Below the pieces are notes generated by a model that saw only the letters and a list, made by a program, of their open reading frames with translations, had not been told where the DNA came from and searched no databases. From Phoronis australis (lineage: Eukaryota; Phoronida; Phoronidae), in NCBI GenBank assembly GCA_002633005.1, contig NMRA01000452.1, positions 96,270 to 160,269 of the forward strand: a stretch of DNA of 64,000 nt, read 5' to 3'. Shown one piece after another: positions 53,201-59,369 of the stretch (position 1 is the stretch's first letter; each line of letters starts with the position of its first letter). Made by a program: the position numbers and the translations under genes.

Positions 53201-55367
53201 GCCGCTACACGGCGTAAAATACGTCGAATCCACCCAAAAACTGGTATGTCATCAAAGCTATTTACCAAATTTCATAAAAGTCCACCAAAGAACTTCTGAG
53301 AAACCGAGGAAAACGGAAAAAAATGAAATTGCCACCAGGAGGCTATGGGCATAAAAAACATATAAATATGTGGGCGCATAAAAACGACCATTTTGGCAAT
53401 TATTTTTGTGAGGATAAGTGCAGAGTTACCAAAGGCATGACTGTTGTTTGTCTACCAGTGGCACAACTACAGATAACTAAAGACTCAAAGTGAAGCAGTA
53501 ACCCCTTTTGAAAACTGTAACTGAGTCCAGAACATGCCACCACTTTTTAACTTTCCACTCAACATGGCCGCCAAAGCCCATGTGCCAAAACAGCATCGTG
53601 CCACTTTGAATACGCACCCCATCTGACACTTACATCGCTAGTGTTTTGCTGTCGTGCTAATCACAAATTTCTATCAACACCATTCTAATGACATTAAAAT
53701 TTTACAAGACGGTGCGTTGGAAAGACAATGCCAAAAAATTGGACACGCTGGGTGAACCCAGTGCAGTGTTCTACACGACCGTTTTGAGCGTGTCACAAAG
53801 ACCGATTTGACCACACTTCCCACTTTTTTGAATATCCTGCAACCGGTTTAAAAAAACTAGGGATCAGTTTGTAAAAAAGACGTCGCCATCATGAACAAAG
53901 TCTTCGTTGGTTCAAACTAAAGTTCATAACAACAGGTCATTGTGCACTGAAACTGAATAAGAGCCAAGTGGTCAGGTGTCGGAATCCTAATCTGCGATGT
54001 CGCTAAAGCCACAGACGGGGATGGTAGTCTATTTATTGTGTAACACAGCTTGTAAACAATCTCTTGAATCAACTTTTCCATTCCACTAGAACTACTAGTC
54101 ATAGTCAGCTGAATTCAAATAAAGGTCCAGTGTGACCTGTTTAGATTTTCAGACGTGGAGAACACTAGGAAAAAGGTCATGGCCATTATTCGAGGACGGC
54201 ATCACTCAGGGTCGTTCTGGCATGAACAAAAGCATTAATTTGATAACAAAATTCACAACACAATTTGCACAAATATTTTTTCTCAAATTACTTATTCAAA
54301 ATTGTTATGGAACGGTTTTAGCCAATCAATATCTTAAAAGGCTATGGGTTTATGTCCAATCATTGCATTTTCAAATCTTACCAAAAAATGCATTATTTCA
54401 CCAATATAATCCTATGACTTTATATACCAGATTTTACGGTTCGTCAGTCAGGAAAAACGGAAAGACAGTGTATTTTGGTAGATTTTTAGAATAGTTTTCC
54501 AGTGAATGATTCGAACATGACAGTTCCAACAACATGTGCAAAACAAGCACAATCTTGTACACTAACCTGAACATCTGTCCAATCACTTTCACTTTCTACC
54601 TCTAGTCTTACATAAGACAATTGCAGAGGTGATCAGTTTACAATGAAGTTTATGTGCAAATCACTTTCAACCTACTTTAGAAGTCGTAACTAACTACCAA
54701 GTTTTGGAGAGAGCTCAGAGAGGCATACATTACAAAACGTTGATCAGAAGAAGTGTGAAAAATTTTAGGTTTCACGACTGTGTTCACACATAAGCTATAT
54801 GGACAATCACTCCAACATGTTTTAATGAATCTTTTTGTCAAATAACGCCTCACTCTGGCTAAGCCATAAGTTTCATTGCTTGTAGTACTTTTTGGGCATG
54901 TATTGCGAGTTTTAGGATATGTAATCATCTCAAAGCAGAATACCAGTTTTTTGAGACAGATTATGCAGACATAAGTCTTCCAAACAGGTCACCAATGCAT
55001 TATAAGCTAGGAAATTATAATACGGTAAAACTAGCATAAGCGAAAGTCATATTTTCAGTAAGCCTTAACTACATTGTAGTATTATACATAGTTTATTGGG
55101 GACGATCACAAGCTGAGGATGCCTGTGACTACGATTAAAGTTTAGCGGTAAGTTTCAGTTTGTGCACTTGGAGTCTTCAGATCCGACCTGATGCGAGTAT
55201 TCCAGTACTAGCTTCAGCACATGATTGCCACGCATTAACAGAACAGGTCCCAGGTCTCTTGCAAAGCTTGGAGAAAGGTGGCGCAAGTGTCAGTGACAGT
55301 GTGCTGTTCCAACTTCCATAACCAATACTTACTCTGTGGGATCAGCAGGGTCATAAAAATCCATCAT
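20231..55367 (-). CDS. SETD2: SETD2, histone H3K36 trimethyltransferase (whole gene, 20 placed exons)
   Basis: Nuclear enzyme that adds the third methyl group to histone H3 lysine 36 on transcribed genes, using S-adenosylmethionine. It is normally recruited by its SRI domain to the elongating polymerase II tail. Twenty coding exons join with consistent phases into more than 3500 codons, against 2564 residues in human; the excess is in the disordered N-terminal half. Order by residue: a start reading MMDFYDPADPTE, similar to the human N-terminal DFYDP segment; low complexity from 12 to about 2500; AWS about 2562-2616; SET about 2618-2735 with NHSC at 2693-2696 and the conserved Arg at 2690; post-SET CFCGTDKCRG; a helical region (about 2786-2870); Q/P-rich stretch; WW about 3461-3490. 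All key residues look intact. The SRI domain is expected in the gap at 20233-21150, so the 3' end given here is not the true gene end. Confidence 0.95.
20233..21150. other. Assembly gap (918 N)
   Basis: Run of undetermined bases inside the 3' part of SETD2. It interrupts the exon that starts at 21212 and probably hides the SRI domain that binds the phosphorylated RNA polymerase II tail. Confidence 0.95.
21151..21212 (-). CDS. SETD2: SETD2 coding exon 20 (second half of WW), runs into gap
   Basis: After the acceptor GCATTTTAG the frame gives the second WW tryptophan in KTQWEPPTLE and then an Asp/Glu/Ala-rich stretch before the N run. It completes an Arg codon split with exon 19 (phase 2). Confidence 0.92.
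21729..23057. repeat. Tandem repeat module with CTCF-like motifs (intron 19)
   Basis: Two diverged copies of a ~440-bp module (about 22160-22400 and 22590-22860) share GCAGAGGGTTTGGGAGATAC, TGCCACTAGGAGGC, ACGCCAATTT, TTTGGTTGATAGAGGGG and TGGCGCAAAATAC landmarks. Related sequence is present at 53155-53350. In and around the modules are seven CCAnnAG(G/A)nGGC sites: 21729, 22222, 22376, 22519, 22663, 22827 and 23043. The sites fit the metazoan CTCF core well, but the modules also look like a dispersed repeat family. Confidence 0.6.
23427..23641 (-). CDS. SETD2: SETD2 coding exon 19 (Q-rich linker, first half of WW)
   Basis: Exon of 215 nt. It codes a poly-Gln stretch, a proline cluster DIPPPPSPPRPKE and the start of the WW domain LPVNWRMAKD...VYYYHTKTR. 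The WW domain is split by the intron after the first base pair of an Arg codon (phase 2), continuing in exon 20. The domain lies near residues 3461-3490. Confidence 0.95.
24012..24115. repeat. 20-bp tandem repeat, five copies
   Basis: The unit AAAAATGTTTGTAAGTGTCT is repeated five times with minor changes. It lies in SETD2 intron 18. Confidence 0.85.
24714..24917 (-). CDS. SETD2: SETD2 coding exon 18 (Q/A/P-rich)
   Basis: 204 nt, phase 0 at both ends, acceptor AAATTTCAG and donor CAG|GTAGGG. It codes a Gln/Ala/Pro-rich segment with QQLTASQQL and a hydrophobic VTAPVIQITEQG stretch, comparable to the low-complexity region before the WW domain in vertebrate SETD2. Confidence 0.9.
24937..25338. 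repeat. 40-bp minisatellite, about ten copies
   Basis: The unit contains CATGAGTGGCAGTACTACAA and GTCATATCACAGCTCAT. About ten diverged copies lie in SETD2 intron 17. Confidence 0.9.
25537..25713. repeat. 59-bp tandem repeat, three copies
   Basis: Near-identical units start TATGAGTACCATATTACCAT at 25541, 25600 and 25659. They lie in SETD2 intron 17. Confidence 0.9.
25922..26079 (-). CDS. SETD2: SETD2 coding exon 17
   Basis: 158 nt; acceptor ATACCCTCCAG, donor CAG|GTAAGT. It codes a Pro/Gln-rich segment including YMDQPQLAEQAPYLEA and a QQQQAAA run. It starts in phase 1 and ends in phase 0, matching both neighbours. Confidence 0.9.
26552..26811 (-). CDS. SETD2: SETD2 coding exon 16 (coiled, Q/E-rich)
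   Basis: 260 nt. It begins KVLLPTPPKMTKQERRQLFEE, containing pieces that match the ERRKLFE helix and the VLLPTP motif of vertebrate SETD2, then a long Gln/Glu helix (LQLQHDLQLQQEQEM). Donor CAGG|GTAGGT leaves phase 1. A CTCF-like site lies within the coding sequence at 26585-26598. Confidence 0.92.
28002..28116 (-). CDS. SETD2: SETD2 coding exon 15 (basic segment)
   Basis: 115 nt; acceptor TTACTTTTAG, donor CCCAG|GTATGC. It codes a highly basic stretch, FGRKRSRDDSPEKIRKKDRK, likely with nuclear-localisation character, followed by an acidic patch. Confidence 0.9.
28570..28870. repeat. tRNA-derived SINE-like sequence (intron 14)
   Basis: A B box GGTTCGAGTCC near 28633 is preceded by a possible A box near 28593, and the ACCCTTGAGTTAGGTA segment is repeated just downstream. 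The cloverleaf is incomplete, so a SINE is favoured over a tRNA gene. Confidence 0.45.
28999..29095 (-). CDS. SETD2: SETD2 coding exon 14
   Basis: 97 nt; acceptor CGTTACAG, donor CGTG|GTTAGT. It codes EVFRIPKKERVEERKK and more charged residues; the VFRIPKK motif matches vertebrate SETD2 (VYRIPKK). Part of this exon is repeated at 30063-30108. Confidence 0.93.
29050..30061. repeat. Direct duplication, copy 1
   Basis: From 29050 this sequence is repeated from 30063 with a 1013-base offset and small differences, including indels of a TTTCCCTCCACACAGG unit. It covers most of exon 14 and intron 13 sequence. It ends inside a 42-bp minisatellite at the N (30062). Confidence 0.85.
29868..30061. repeat. 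42-bp minisatellite
   Basis: Units containing GGTCTGACATAACCTCCAGT and TTATTCCTTCACATCTCAAC, four to five copies here. Only two copies lie in the second duplicate (30925-31012), where the array ends naturally. Confidence 0.9.
30062..30062. other. Single N at duplication junction
   Basis: The N marks the exact point where the minisatellite is cut and the second duplicate begins inside exon 14. It is the expected signature of two overlapping contigs joined without merging. Confidence 0.75.
30063..31012. repeat. Direct duplication, copy 2, with truncated exon 14
   Basis: Repeats 29050 onward. It includes the acceptor and first ~46 nt of exon 14 (30063-30108) but not the donor, so this exon copy cannot be spliced normally. 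It is probably the other allele or contig end, not a true duplicated exon. Confidence 0.8.
31211..31420. mobile_element. Small MITE-like inverted repeat (intron 13)
   Basis: Left GGCCCATTCCAAGAAAACTG and the right end, read on the other strand, GGAACCCGTTCCAAGAAATT form terminal inverted repeats; the inside is rich in TTAAGT/ACTTAA. A related, diverged copy lies at about 50045-50215. Confidence 0.6.
31687..31802 (-). CDS. SETD2: SETD2 coding exon 13
   Basis: 116 nt; acceptor CTATTCAG, donor AAG|GTGGGT. It ends with LASELLEIWSELK, the helix that precedes VFRIPKK and matches the vertebrate sequence at the same position. Phase 1 in, phase 0 out. Confidence 0.93.
31803..32882. other. SETD2 intron 12, no feature
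   Basis: AT-rich intron; I see no repeat structure or exon. Confidence 0.5.
32883..33564 (-). CDS. SETD2: SETD2 coding exon 12 (Ser/acidic-rich)
   Basis: 682 nt. It begins with the helical segment ILETLKILPITNKTILQDSK and VLSVVQKWS, matching the LEHLPIPTKNML and VLPIIQRWS helices of vertebrate SETD2. It then runs into a Ser/Glu-rich disordered stretch and ends at CAGG|GTAGGT (phase 1). A 224-codon antisense frame here is composition-driven. Confidence 0.93.
34205..34315 (-). CDS. SETD2: SETD2 coding exon 11
   Basis: 111 nt, phase 0 both sides. It codes LRLFLEYHGLSLIWSWMAD, closely matching the vertebrate FLERHGLSLLWIWMAEL segment of the domain C-terminal to SET. Confidence 0.95.
34480..34960. 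repeat. Degenerate ~88-bp tandem array in intron 10
   Basis: CCTAAATAAT-like unit starts lie near 34567, 34654, 34742, 34830 and 34917, about 88 bases apart. Each is followed by GACGTGTC-type and AAGGAC-type segments. The array reaches the splice donor of exon 10. Confidence 0.55.
34957..35091 (-). CDS. SETD2: SETD2 coding exon 10
   Basis: 135 nt, phase 0 both sides; acceptor TTGTTTTAG, donor CAG|GTACGT. It codes GEGLRNKKDVLQLARLMVR, matching the vertebrate GEGL...LSRLMVR helix that follows the post-SET region. Confidence 0.94.
35930..36200. repeat. Dispersed repeat with CAAAATGGCGGAC core (intron 9)
   Basis: Contains CGTTAACTTCCGGTCAAAGA at 35958 and GGGATTCAAAATGGCGGACG at 36115. Both modules recur, inverted and in another order, at 60600-61080. 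Confidence 0.65.
36304..36448 (-). CDS. SETD2: SETD2 coding exon 9 (post-SET)
   Basis: 145 nt. It codes EEAQKCFCGTDKCRGFLGG, the post-SET zinc-binding Cys cluster that closes the active site, then a basic linker. Acceptor CTTTGTAG, donor TTTTG|GTATGT. Confidence 0.97.
37164..37261 (-). CDS. SETD2: SETD2 coding exon 8 (C-terminal SET)
   Basis: 98 nt. It codes WTVNGQVRVGFFTRKPI and then ELTFDYQFENYG, which contains the catalytic-site DYQF tyrosine segment of SET. Acceptor ATTTTTCAG, donor GG|GTAGGT. Confidence 0.97.
37793..37994 (-). CDS. SETD2: SETD2 coding exon 7 (core SET)
   Basis: 202 nt. It codes the SET core: FVMEYVGEVLDYKQF, then HYYFMALNADEIIDAT and SRFINHSCDPNCETQK. The NHSC motif (about 2693-2696) and preceding Arg (about 2690, equivalent to the human active-site region) are intact, so catalysis is expected. 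Confidence 0.98.
39014..39142 (-). CDS. SETD2: SETD2 coding exon 6 (AWS end, SET start)
   Basis: 129 nt. It codes CPCGDYCTNKRFQRKEYS and the SET opening KGWGLQATDDMAE. The four Cys of this half of the AWS zinc cluster are present. Donor GA|GTACGT. Confidence 0.97.
39166..39180 (+). promoter_or_regulatory. CTCF-like motif in intron 5
   Basis: CCACTAGGTGGCGCA matches the metazoan CTCF core. It is 24 bases from the exon 6 acceptor. Function is untested. Confidence 0.4.
39385..39513 (-). CDS. SETD2: SETD2 coding exon 5 (AWS)
   Basis: 129 nt. It codes MLCDCTTSKEDRSTGVVACG and EDCLNRMLMIEC, the first half of the AWS zinc cluster and nearly identical to vertebrate SETD2. Acceptor GGTATTTTAG, donor TG|GTAAGA. 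Confidence 0.97.
39689..39801. repeat. 29-bp tandem repeat, four copies
   Basis: The unit GAGAATGACACGAGAATCAC AGGTAAGTG (29 bases) recurs four times in intron 4. Each unit contains an AGGTAAGT donor-like sequence on the plus strand, opposite to the gene. Confidence 0.85.
39908..40072. repeat. 42-bp tandem repeat, four copies
   Basis: Units with AGACCTCACTCGGCACATAC and CAATGACAGTTTGATAGTAC lie in intron 4, just downstream of the exon 4 donor. Confidence 0.8.
40124..40283 (-). CDS. SETD2: SETD2 coding exon 4
   Basis: 160 nt. It codes GQEFKVPVLKLERLDSEDK and ENKPPVFEALEENLFLSN, the segment before AWS with the EENLFL motif. Donor CAG|GTCTGT is weak but supported by phase (2) with exon 5. Confidence 0.88.
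40735..41140 (-). CDS. SETD2: SETD2 coding exon 3
   Basis: 406 nt. It starts with a charged helix (VRQLQEEKQRKKEELERKRK) and continues with a low-complexity stretch containing VWKLKSRWSRACEME, a tryptophan motif also typical of the pre-AWS region. Acceptor CTTCACAG, donor AAAAG|GTATGT. Confidence 0.92.
41738..48788 (-). CDS. SETD2: SETD2 coding exon 2 (giant N-terminal exon)
   Basis: 7051 nt uninterrupted, coding about 2350 disordered residues. It links to exon 1 (codon GA|A) and ends phase 0 at CAG|GTGAGC. Order on the protein: Ser/Lys/Arg-rich with many RRSPSPE-type phospho-sites, a long poly-Ser tract (about 45700-45770), an array of nine 13-residue repeats (44396-44737), an SR-type block of SPRRRS units (about 43450-43720), a Gln/Pro region with MQPGQ repeats (about 42855-43030), and a Ser/Thr-rich end. 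It is several hundred residues longer than the vertebrate equivalent. Confidence 0.96.
42855..43030 (-). repeat. 15-nt coding repeat (MQPGQ units)
   Basis: About a dozen five-residue units such as MQPGQ, IQPGQ and MPQGQ inside SETD2 exon 2. The DNA unit is CATCTGACCCGGTTG on the plus strand. Confidence 0.9.
43450..43720 (-). repeat. SR-type coding repeat (SPRRRS units)
   Basis: About fifteen short units of the pattern SPRRRS/SPRRRR inside SETD2 exon 2, with a degenerate period of roughly 18-24 nt. The composition resembles RS domains of splicing factors. Confidence 0.85.
44396..44737 (-). repeat. 39-nt coding repeat, nine units (DVHVDDGMSKKPS)
   Basis: 342 nt coding 114 residues: eight 13-residue units and one 10-residue unit. 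The three N-terminal units are identical at protein level. They remain in frame, so selection or recent expansion keeps the frame open. Confidence 0.95.
48789..55332. other. SETD2 intron 1, with scattered repeats
   Basis: A 6.5-kb intron. It holds a diverged copy of the 31.2-kb MITE (about 50045-50215) and a copy of the CTCF-motif module (about 53155-53350). A 101-codon frame at 50767-51072 is open on both strands and looks noncoding. Confidence 0.6.
53155..53350. repeat. Third copy of CTCF-motif module
   Basis: Shares CGTAAAATACGTCGAATCCA, CCAAATTTCATAAAAGTCCA and GCCACCAGGAGGC landmarks with the intron 19 modules. The motif site is at about 53332. Confidence 0.55.
55333..55367 (-). CDS. 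SETD2: SETD2 first coding exon
   Basis: 35 nt of coding sequence, reading MMDFYDPADPT plus two bases, then donor GA|GTAAGT. The DFYDP...PT-E segment matches the vertebrate SETD2 start region (MGDFYDPEHPT). An acceptor TTTTCAG at 55429-55430 suggests the exon begins at 55428 with 61 nt of 5' UTR and that a further upstream noncoding exon exists. Confidence 0.9.
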
Positions 55368-55388
55368 GAAGTTGCTTGATCGCGTTCG

Positions 55389-55422
55389 TTACATCGCTCT
55401 AGCCAAGATGATAATGTTCCAT
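55389..55422 (-). promoter_or_regulatory. Two upstream ORFs in SETD2 5' UTR
   Basis: Within the inferred 5' UTR lie a seven-codon ORF (55399-55422, ATG to TAG) and an immediate start-stop ATGTAA (55389-55394), both before the main ATG. They would be expected to reduce translation if the UTR is correct. Confidence 0.5.
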
Positions 55423-55428
55423 TTAAGT

Positions 55429-56940
55429 CTGAAAATGTAAAGAACACCATTATCTCAATCAGATTTGCTAACGTCTCGACGTGATGTTGCACTCGATTTC
55501 ACTAAATATGACTTTTACTACTGTCAATGTCAGATTGTCATCTTCCAGAAGTTTGGAATGCCATTTCCTGCCCAGCGTGTTGTAAGAGGGAAAGAAGTAA
55601 AGAAAGTCCATTTAATTTACCCTCAAAATCACACAGCTGAGTAAATACCTGTCCTTCTGCGTACACGCGATCACTGGCGTACCCAAGAAGCCCGCGTGTG
55701 GGGTTAAAGGGAACAATTTATTTACCCACGCCAATCAACAAAGCTCTTGCTCGACAGCGCTTTATTTGACCTCGTTTCTGATTAATCCGGGAACTTGACA
55801 ATGATTAGCATTTAACGAGAAGTTTTTTAAATACTTTTTAAGAAGCCCTGAATCATTATAATGGGCTAATAATGACAATTTTTCCATCTAATAATAATTC
55901 AAAAATAAAATGAGTTAATTTAAATTCTGACCCAACTTGTTGAAAATAGGTCATAGCAAATATTGCGTTGTGACGAGTTTTAGGGTTCTAGACCTTCGTA
56001 AATATCGGAAAACATCTGAAAAACCTGTATTCGGATACACTTAGTTTTGACTTCATCTGAACAAGGAAACTTTTGCTTAACATATGTCCGGTATTCAAAA
56101 CCTTACTACCTTTGGTAAGTATGATTATTGACTTTTTTCAACGTAAGAATTGGCTTTGCCCTTACGTTTTTCCTTTTTAACTACGACTTCCGGAAACCCA
56201 TTTCCTGACTGGAATATCGCACTTTGTCATTTGTCTTAACTGGGTAGGCCCTAATTTAGGGCATTCAGTCCTTTGATTTTGGGGTACAATATCTGCAATA
56301 ATTCTCTCCGGATTTACCACCCTCCAAAAAATATTGAAAAATCACGCAAAATTCCCCTCACGAGGCCTCAAAAATACCCTGAAAGGCTGAGAGATTGAAA
56401 AATTCCCTTCGAATCAATGACATGTAACTCACACAGTCACAGGCACAGCGGTGATAGATAGTAGAGACTGTGAAGCTCCTATACTATAGGTGCTTCATAG
56501 GCCGGAAGATTTTTCAATGAATTATATATGCTAAAACGTCAATGTTACATTGTTATAAATACCTTTTGGCGCTTTAGAGTAGACGGACACCTTAGCCGTC
56601 AATGTATTTAATTCCTTCTAACTCGAACAAATACTCTAGTTATCAAAACTTTTTCTTCAAGCAGTCCCTTGTTCAGTTCCCAAAATCTTTAACTCACCAT
56701 TTTTAACACTGTGCGCACCAGGGGATATGACATCATACCACCTGCTGTCCAGAGATTTTTCTTGTGTTGCCGATCATGGATGACAGGACGTAGCACAGAT
56801 TTGTACTTATCCTGCCGTTAATCCGGACTCCACAGAACTTAAAATCCTAGTGACGTTATTTGGAAGCTTAAGGAGGATTTCAGGTAATTTGCTCGAGTCG
56901 AAACTGTATTTTATTCAAGCATTCAGGTCGCCATATGGAC
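55429..56940. other. SETD2/eIF1 intergenic region
   Basis: The divergent region that should hold the SETD2 promoter and possibly the first eIF1 exon. No start codon with eIF1-like coding was found. Nothing else supported. Confidence 0.4.
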
Positions 56941-57428
56941 CAGGGCTTGGAATTTTCCGCGGAAACGAGGATTTCCGCTTTTTTCAAATGTTCTGTCTGC
57001 GCATTTTATTATATTTCCGCATAAAAAATTGGATTTGATATAAAAATTCCGCGGCAAATTCCTTTCTTACCGCGGCGTTGCAGATGACGTTCACCTCGAA
57101 AAGCGGAAGTTGCTCTTTATGTCCCGGAGGAACATAAATTGTCAACATTGCCAGGGCATCTGGGATAGCGTGGTGGAATTTTCAATGGCGTCTCTTGTTA
57201 TTGTAAACCGCGGCGACAAATACTATGGCTCTGCAGCCAAAAATGTGTGGGTTGGGAGTGGACGGATGACCTAAAAGGACGCAGACGCATGCTTCTGATG
57301 GTGGTAACTTTTTTTATTTTTAGTCCTCCCGATTTTTGTCGGGAAAGGTTCACATCGACCATTTCAAGGCTGGGTAGCGCGCATGATTTGGACCGTAAAA
57401 GTTTCCGCGTTGGTCATTCCAAGCCCTG
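56941..57428. mobile_element. hAT-like MITE with 6-bp target duplication
   Basis: Left end CAGGGCTTGGAATTTTCCGC; the right end, on the other strand, CAGGGCTTGGAATGACCAAC. The sequence ATGGAC flanks it directly on both sides (56935-56940 and 57429-57434). Size 488 bp, no transposase. Confidence 0.7.
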
Positions 57429-57436
57429 ATGGACGA

Positions 57437-58493
57437 TTGCGAGGCAGTCAGTCAGCAAGTTTTCTCCCTGGGATTTCAGCATAATTTTCTGTAAAAGTAT
57501 CACAATTTAACAGCAAAGTTTGATAGCAATGCACTACAATTTTATAGTAAGTCTGTTACAGCTACGTCACAGAGCTTAAATATGATGAATCTTAGCTTCC
57601 GATTTCACTCGTTTCGGAGACCGGGTTTCAACCGCTTTGGGTTACAATAAGCGCCATGAGTGGTTATTAGGGCGAATATATGTTAGTTGGTTGTTGTAAA
57701 GTGAGCTCCCAAAGGTCGTGAGTTACGGCCACGAGCCTTGTCTGGTACTAGGGTTGCTGCTTTTAGTTGATGTAACATGGGCGTTGATGTACTTTAGGCC
57801 ACAAGAATTGGCGAGGACGTATCAACGGTGAATGTTTTGGATCACATAAAGAAAATTTGGAGGTACCACTAGTATTTATTGTTGCCTATGTCAACAAATG
57901 TAACTGGTGAACGTAAGCTGCAGATACAGTGAGCACGTTGCATCCTGATAGCCTTGACTTCAGTGGATACCAGTTGTTCACTTTTCTCTGTATAATGTCA
58001 AGCGTCTGCTAAAGGTGCCTGTGTTTGCGTAGTGGGTAATTGGTCGTTACAAGACATCGGCCAATCAATTTGTATGCCTTGAACTAACACGACAGCACTG
58101 CCCATTGTTCTCCACGCCCTGTTTTGACTCGACGGGTTAACGAATTTGGATTTTGCCGCGTCTAGTTTGGAAAAAGTGCGTCAAGTTTAAAAATTGACGC
58201 TCCAGGTTTAAAACCTTGGCTGGCTTGGTACTCAGCGTCAACGGTAATCAGAGCCTGATTTTACCAACAGTAAACATGGTTCACTTTACTAAGAGGCAGT
58301 TAAAGGAGAATGCCACCCAATTTAATTAGTCTTTTTTACCGTCTATATCCACATCGCCACTTATACAGTCGACCCTACCTTGGAGAGAGGTGTCGCGTTA
58401 ACCTGTGAGGAAGGTGTGAAATGAGGCAGCGACGTCAGTGATTTGTCTGCACAGTGAATGCTGCTATGTTGCGGTGCATCGTTCCCACTTGTC
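57437..58493. other. No recognisable exon
   Basis: I searched this stretch for the missing first eIF1 exon (a short exon ending in the first base of an Asp codon) and found none convincing. Confidence 0.4.
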
Positions 58494-59161
58494 CAGGGCT
58501 CAACATTAACTTTTTAAGCCAGTAGTTGAAATTTTTAGTTGCCCGAACAACAAATTCACTTGCCCCAAGTACAATCTTAAATAGCACCGTGCATGTGCAC
58601 ACCTAGGCAATGTGTTACCGTAGGGCTGCCTGTGCTGAGCCTCGTCTTGTGTCGTACATGCTATTTTCCAGAGTTGCTATTTTTTTAACGATTCTTCTTA
58701 TAGAACATCTATTTATAAGGTGTGTCAAAACACTACAGAGACAAATTAGAAGAGTAACTATGGTATTTGAACCATTGTCTCCTGTTCACAGGCACCGAAA
58801 TGAGCTAGGACATGAACTCTAGACACTTCTGTGTATTCATTAGTTTATACAGCCTCATGCATTAGGCCTAAACTTGAGTTGTTGTTTAACCTGAATTTGA
58901 ATTTTTGCTATCCATGAAAATCTTGCACAGTTCTGGTCATCGGTACCTTGTATTAAATGTTCTATAAGAAGAATCGTTAAAAAATAGCAACTCTGGAAAA
59001 TAGCATGCACGACACAAGAGGTGGCTCAGCACAGGCAGCCCTACAGTAACACATTACCTAGGTGTGCACATGCACGGTGCTATTTGGGATTGTACTTGGG
59101 GCAATTGAATTAATTGTTCGGGCAAGTGGAAATTTCAACTACTTGTTAATGTTGAGCCCTG
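58494..59161. mobile_element. MITE with ~200-bp terminal inverted repeats
   Basis: Ends read CAGGGCTCAACATTAAC on both strands, and the arms (about 58494-58705 and 58955-59161) are highly similar. This is the terminus style of hAT elements. An 8-bp target duplication is not evident. The right end lies 50 bases before the eIF1 exon acceptor. Confidence 0.8.
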
Positions 59162-59211
59162 CCACTGAGACCGAGCGTTTTCGTTTCTCACTCCCGACTG
59201 ACTTGTTGTAG

Positions 59212-59369
59212 ATCCCTTTGCGGATGCCTCAGGACATGATGAGGGCTCAACCAGTCAGAACCTCATACACATCCGTGTCCAGCAACGGAATGGTCGTAAG
59301 ACGCTAACGACAGTGCAAGGCATACCTACGAAGTTCGACTTGAAGAAAATTGTGAGACAATGTAAAAAG
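59212..59369 (+). CDS. eIF1: eIF1 exon with DPFADAS and first beta strands
   Basis: 158 nt. Acceptor ACTTGTTGTAG, donor AAAAG|GTATGT. The first two bases complete an Asp codon begun in the missing exon; the exon ends in phase 0. It codes NGRKTLTTVQG, the most conserved stretch of eIF1, unchanged. Confidence 0.95.

Noticed and set aside
57182-57270. ATGGCGTCTCTTG start as the missing eIF1 or another first exon
   Set aside because: It lies inside an inverted-repeat element, reaches a stop after about 29 codons, and has no eIF1-like residues.
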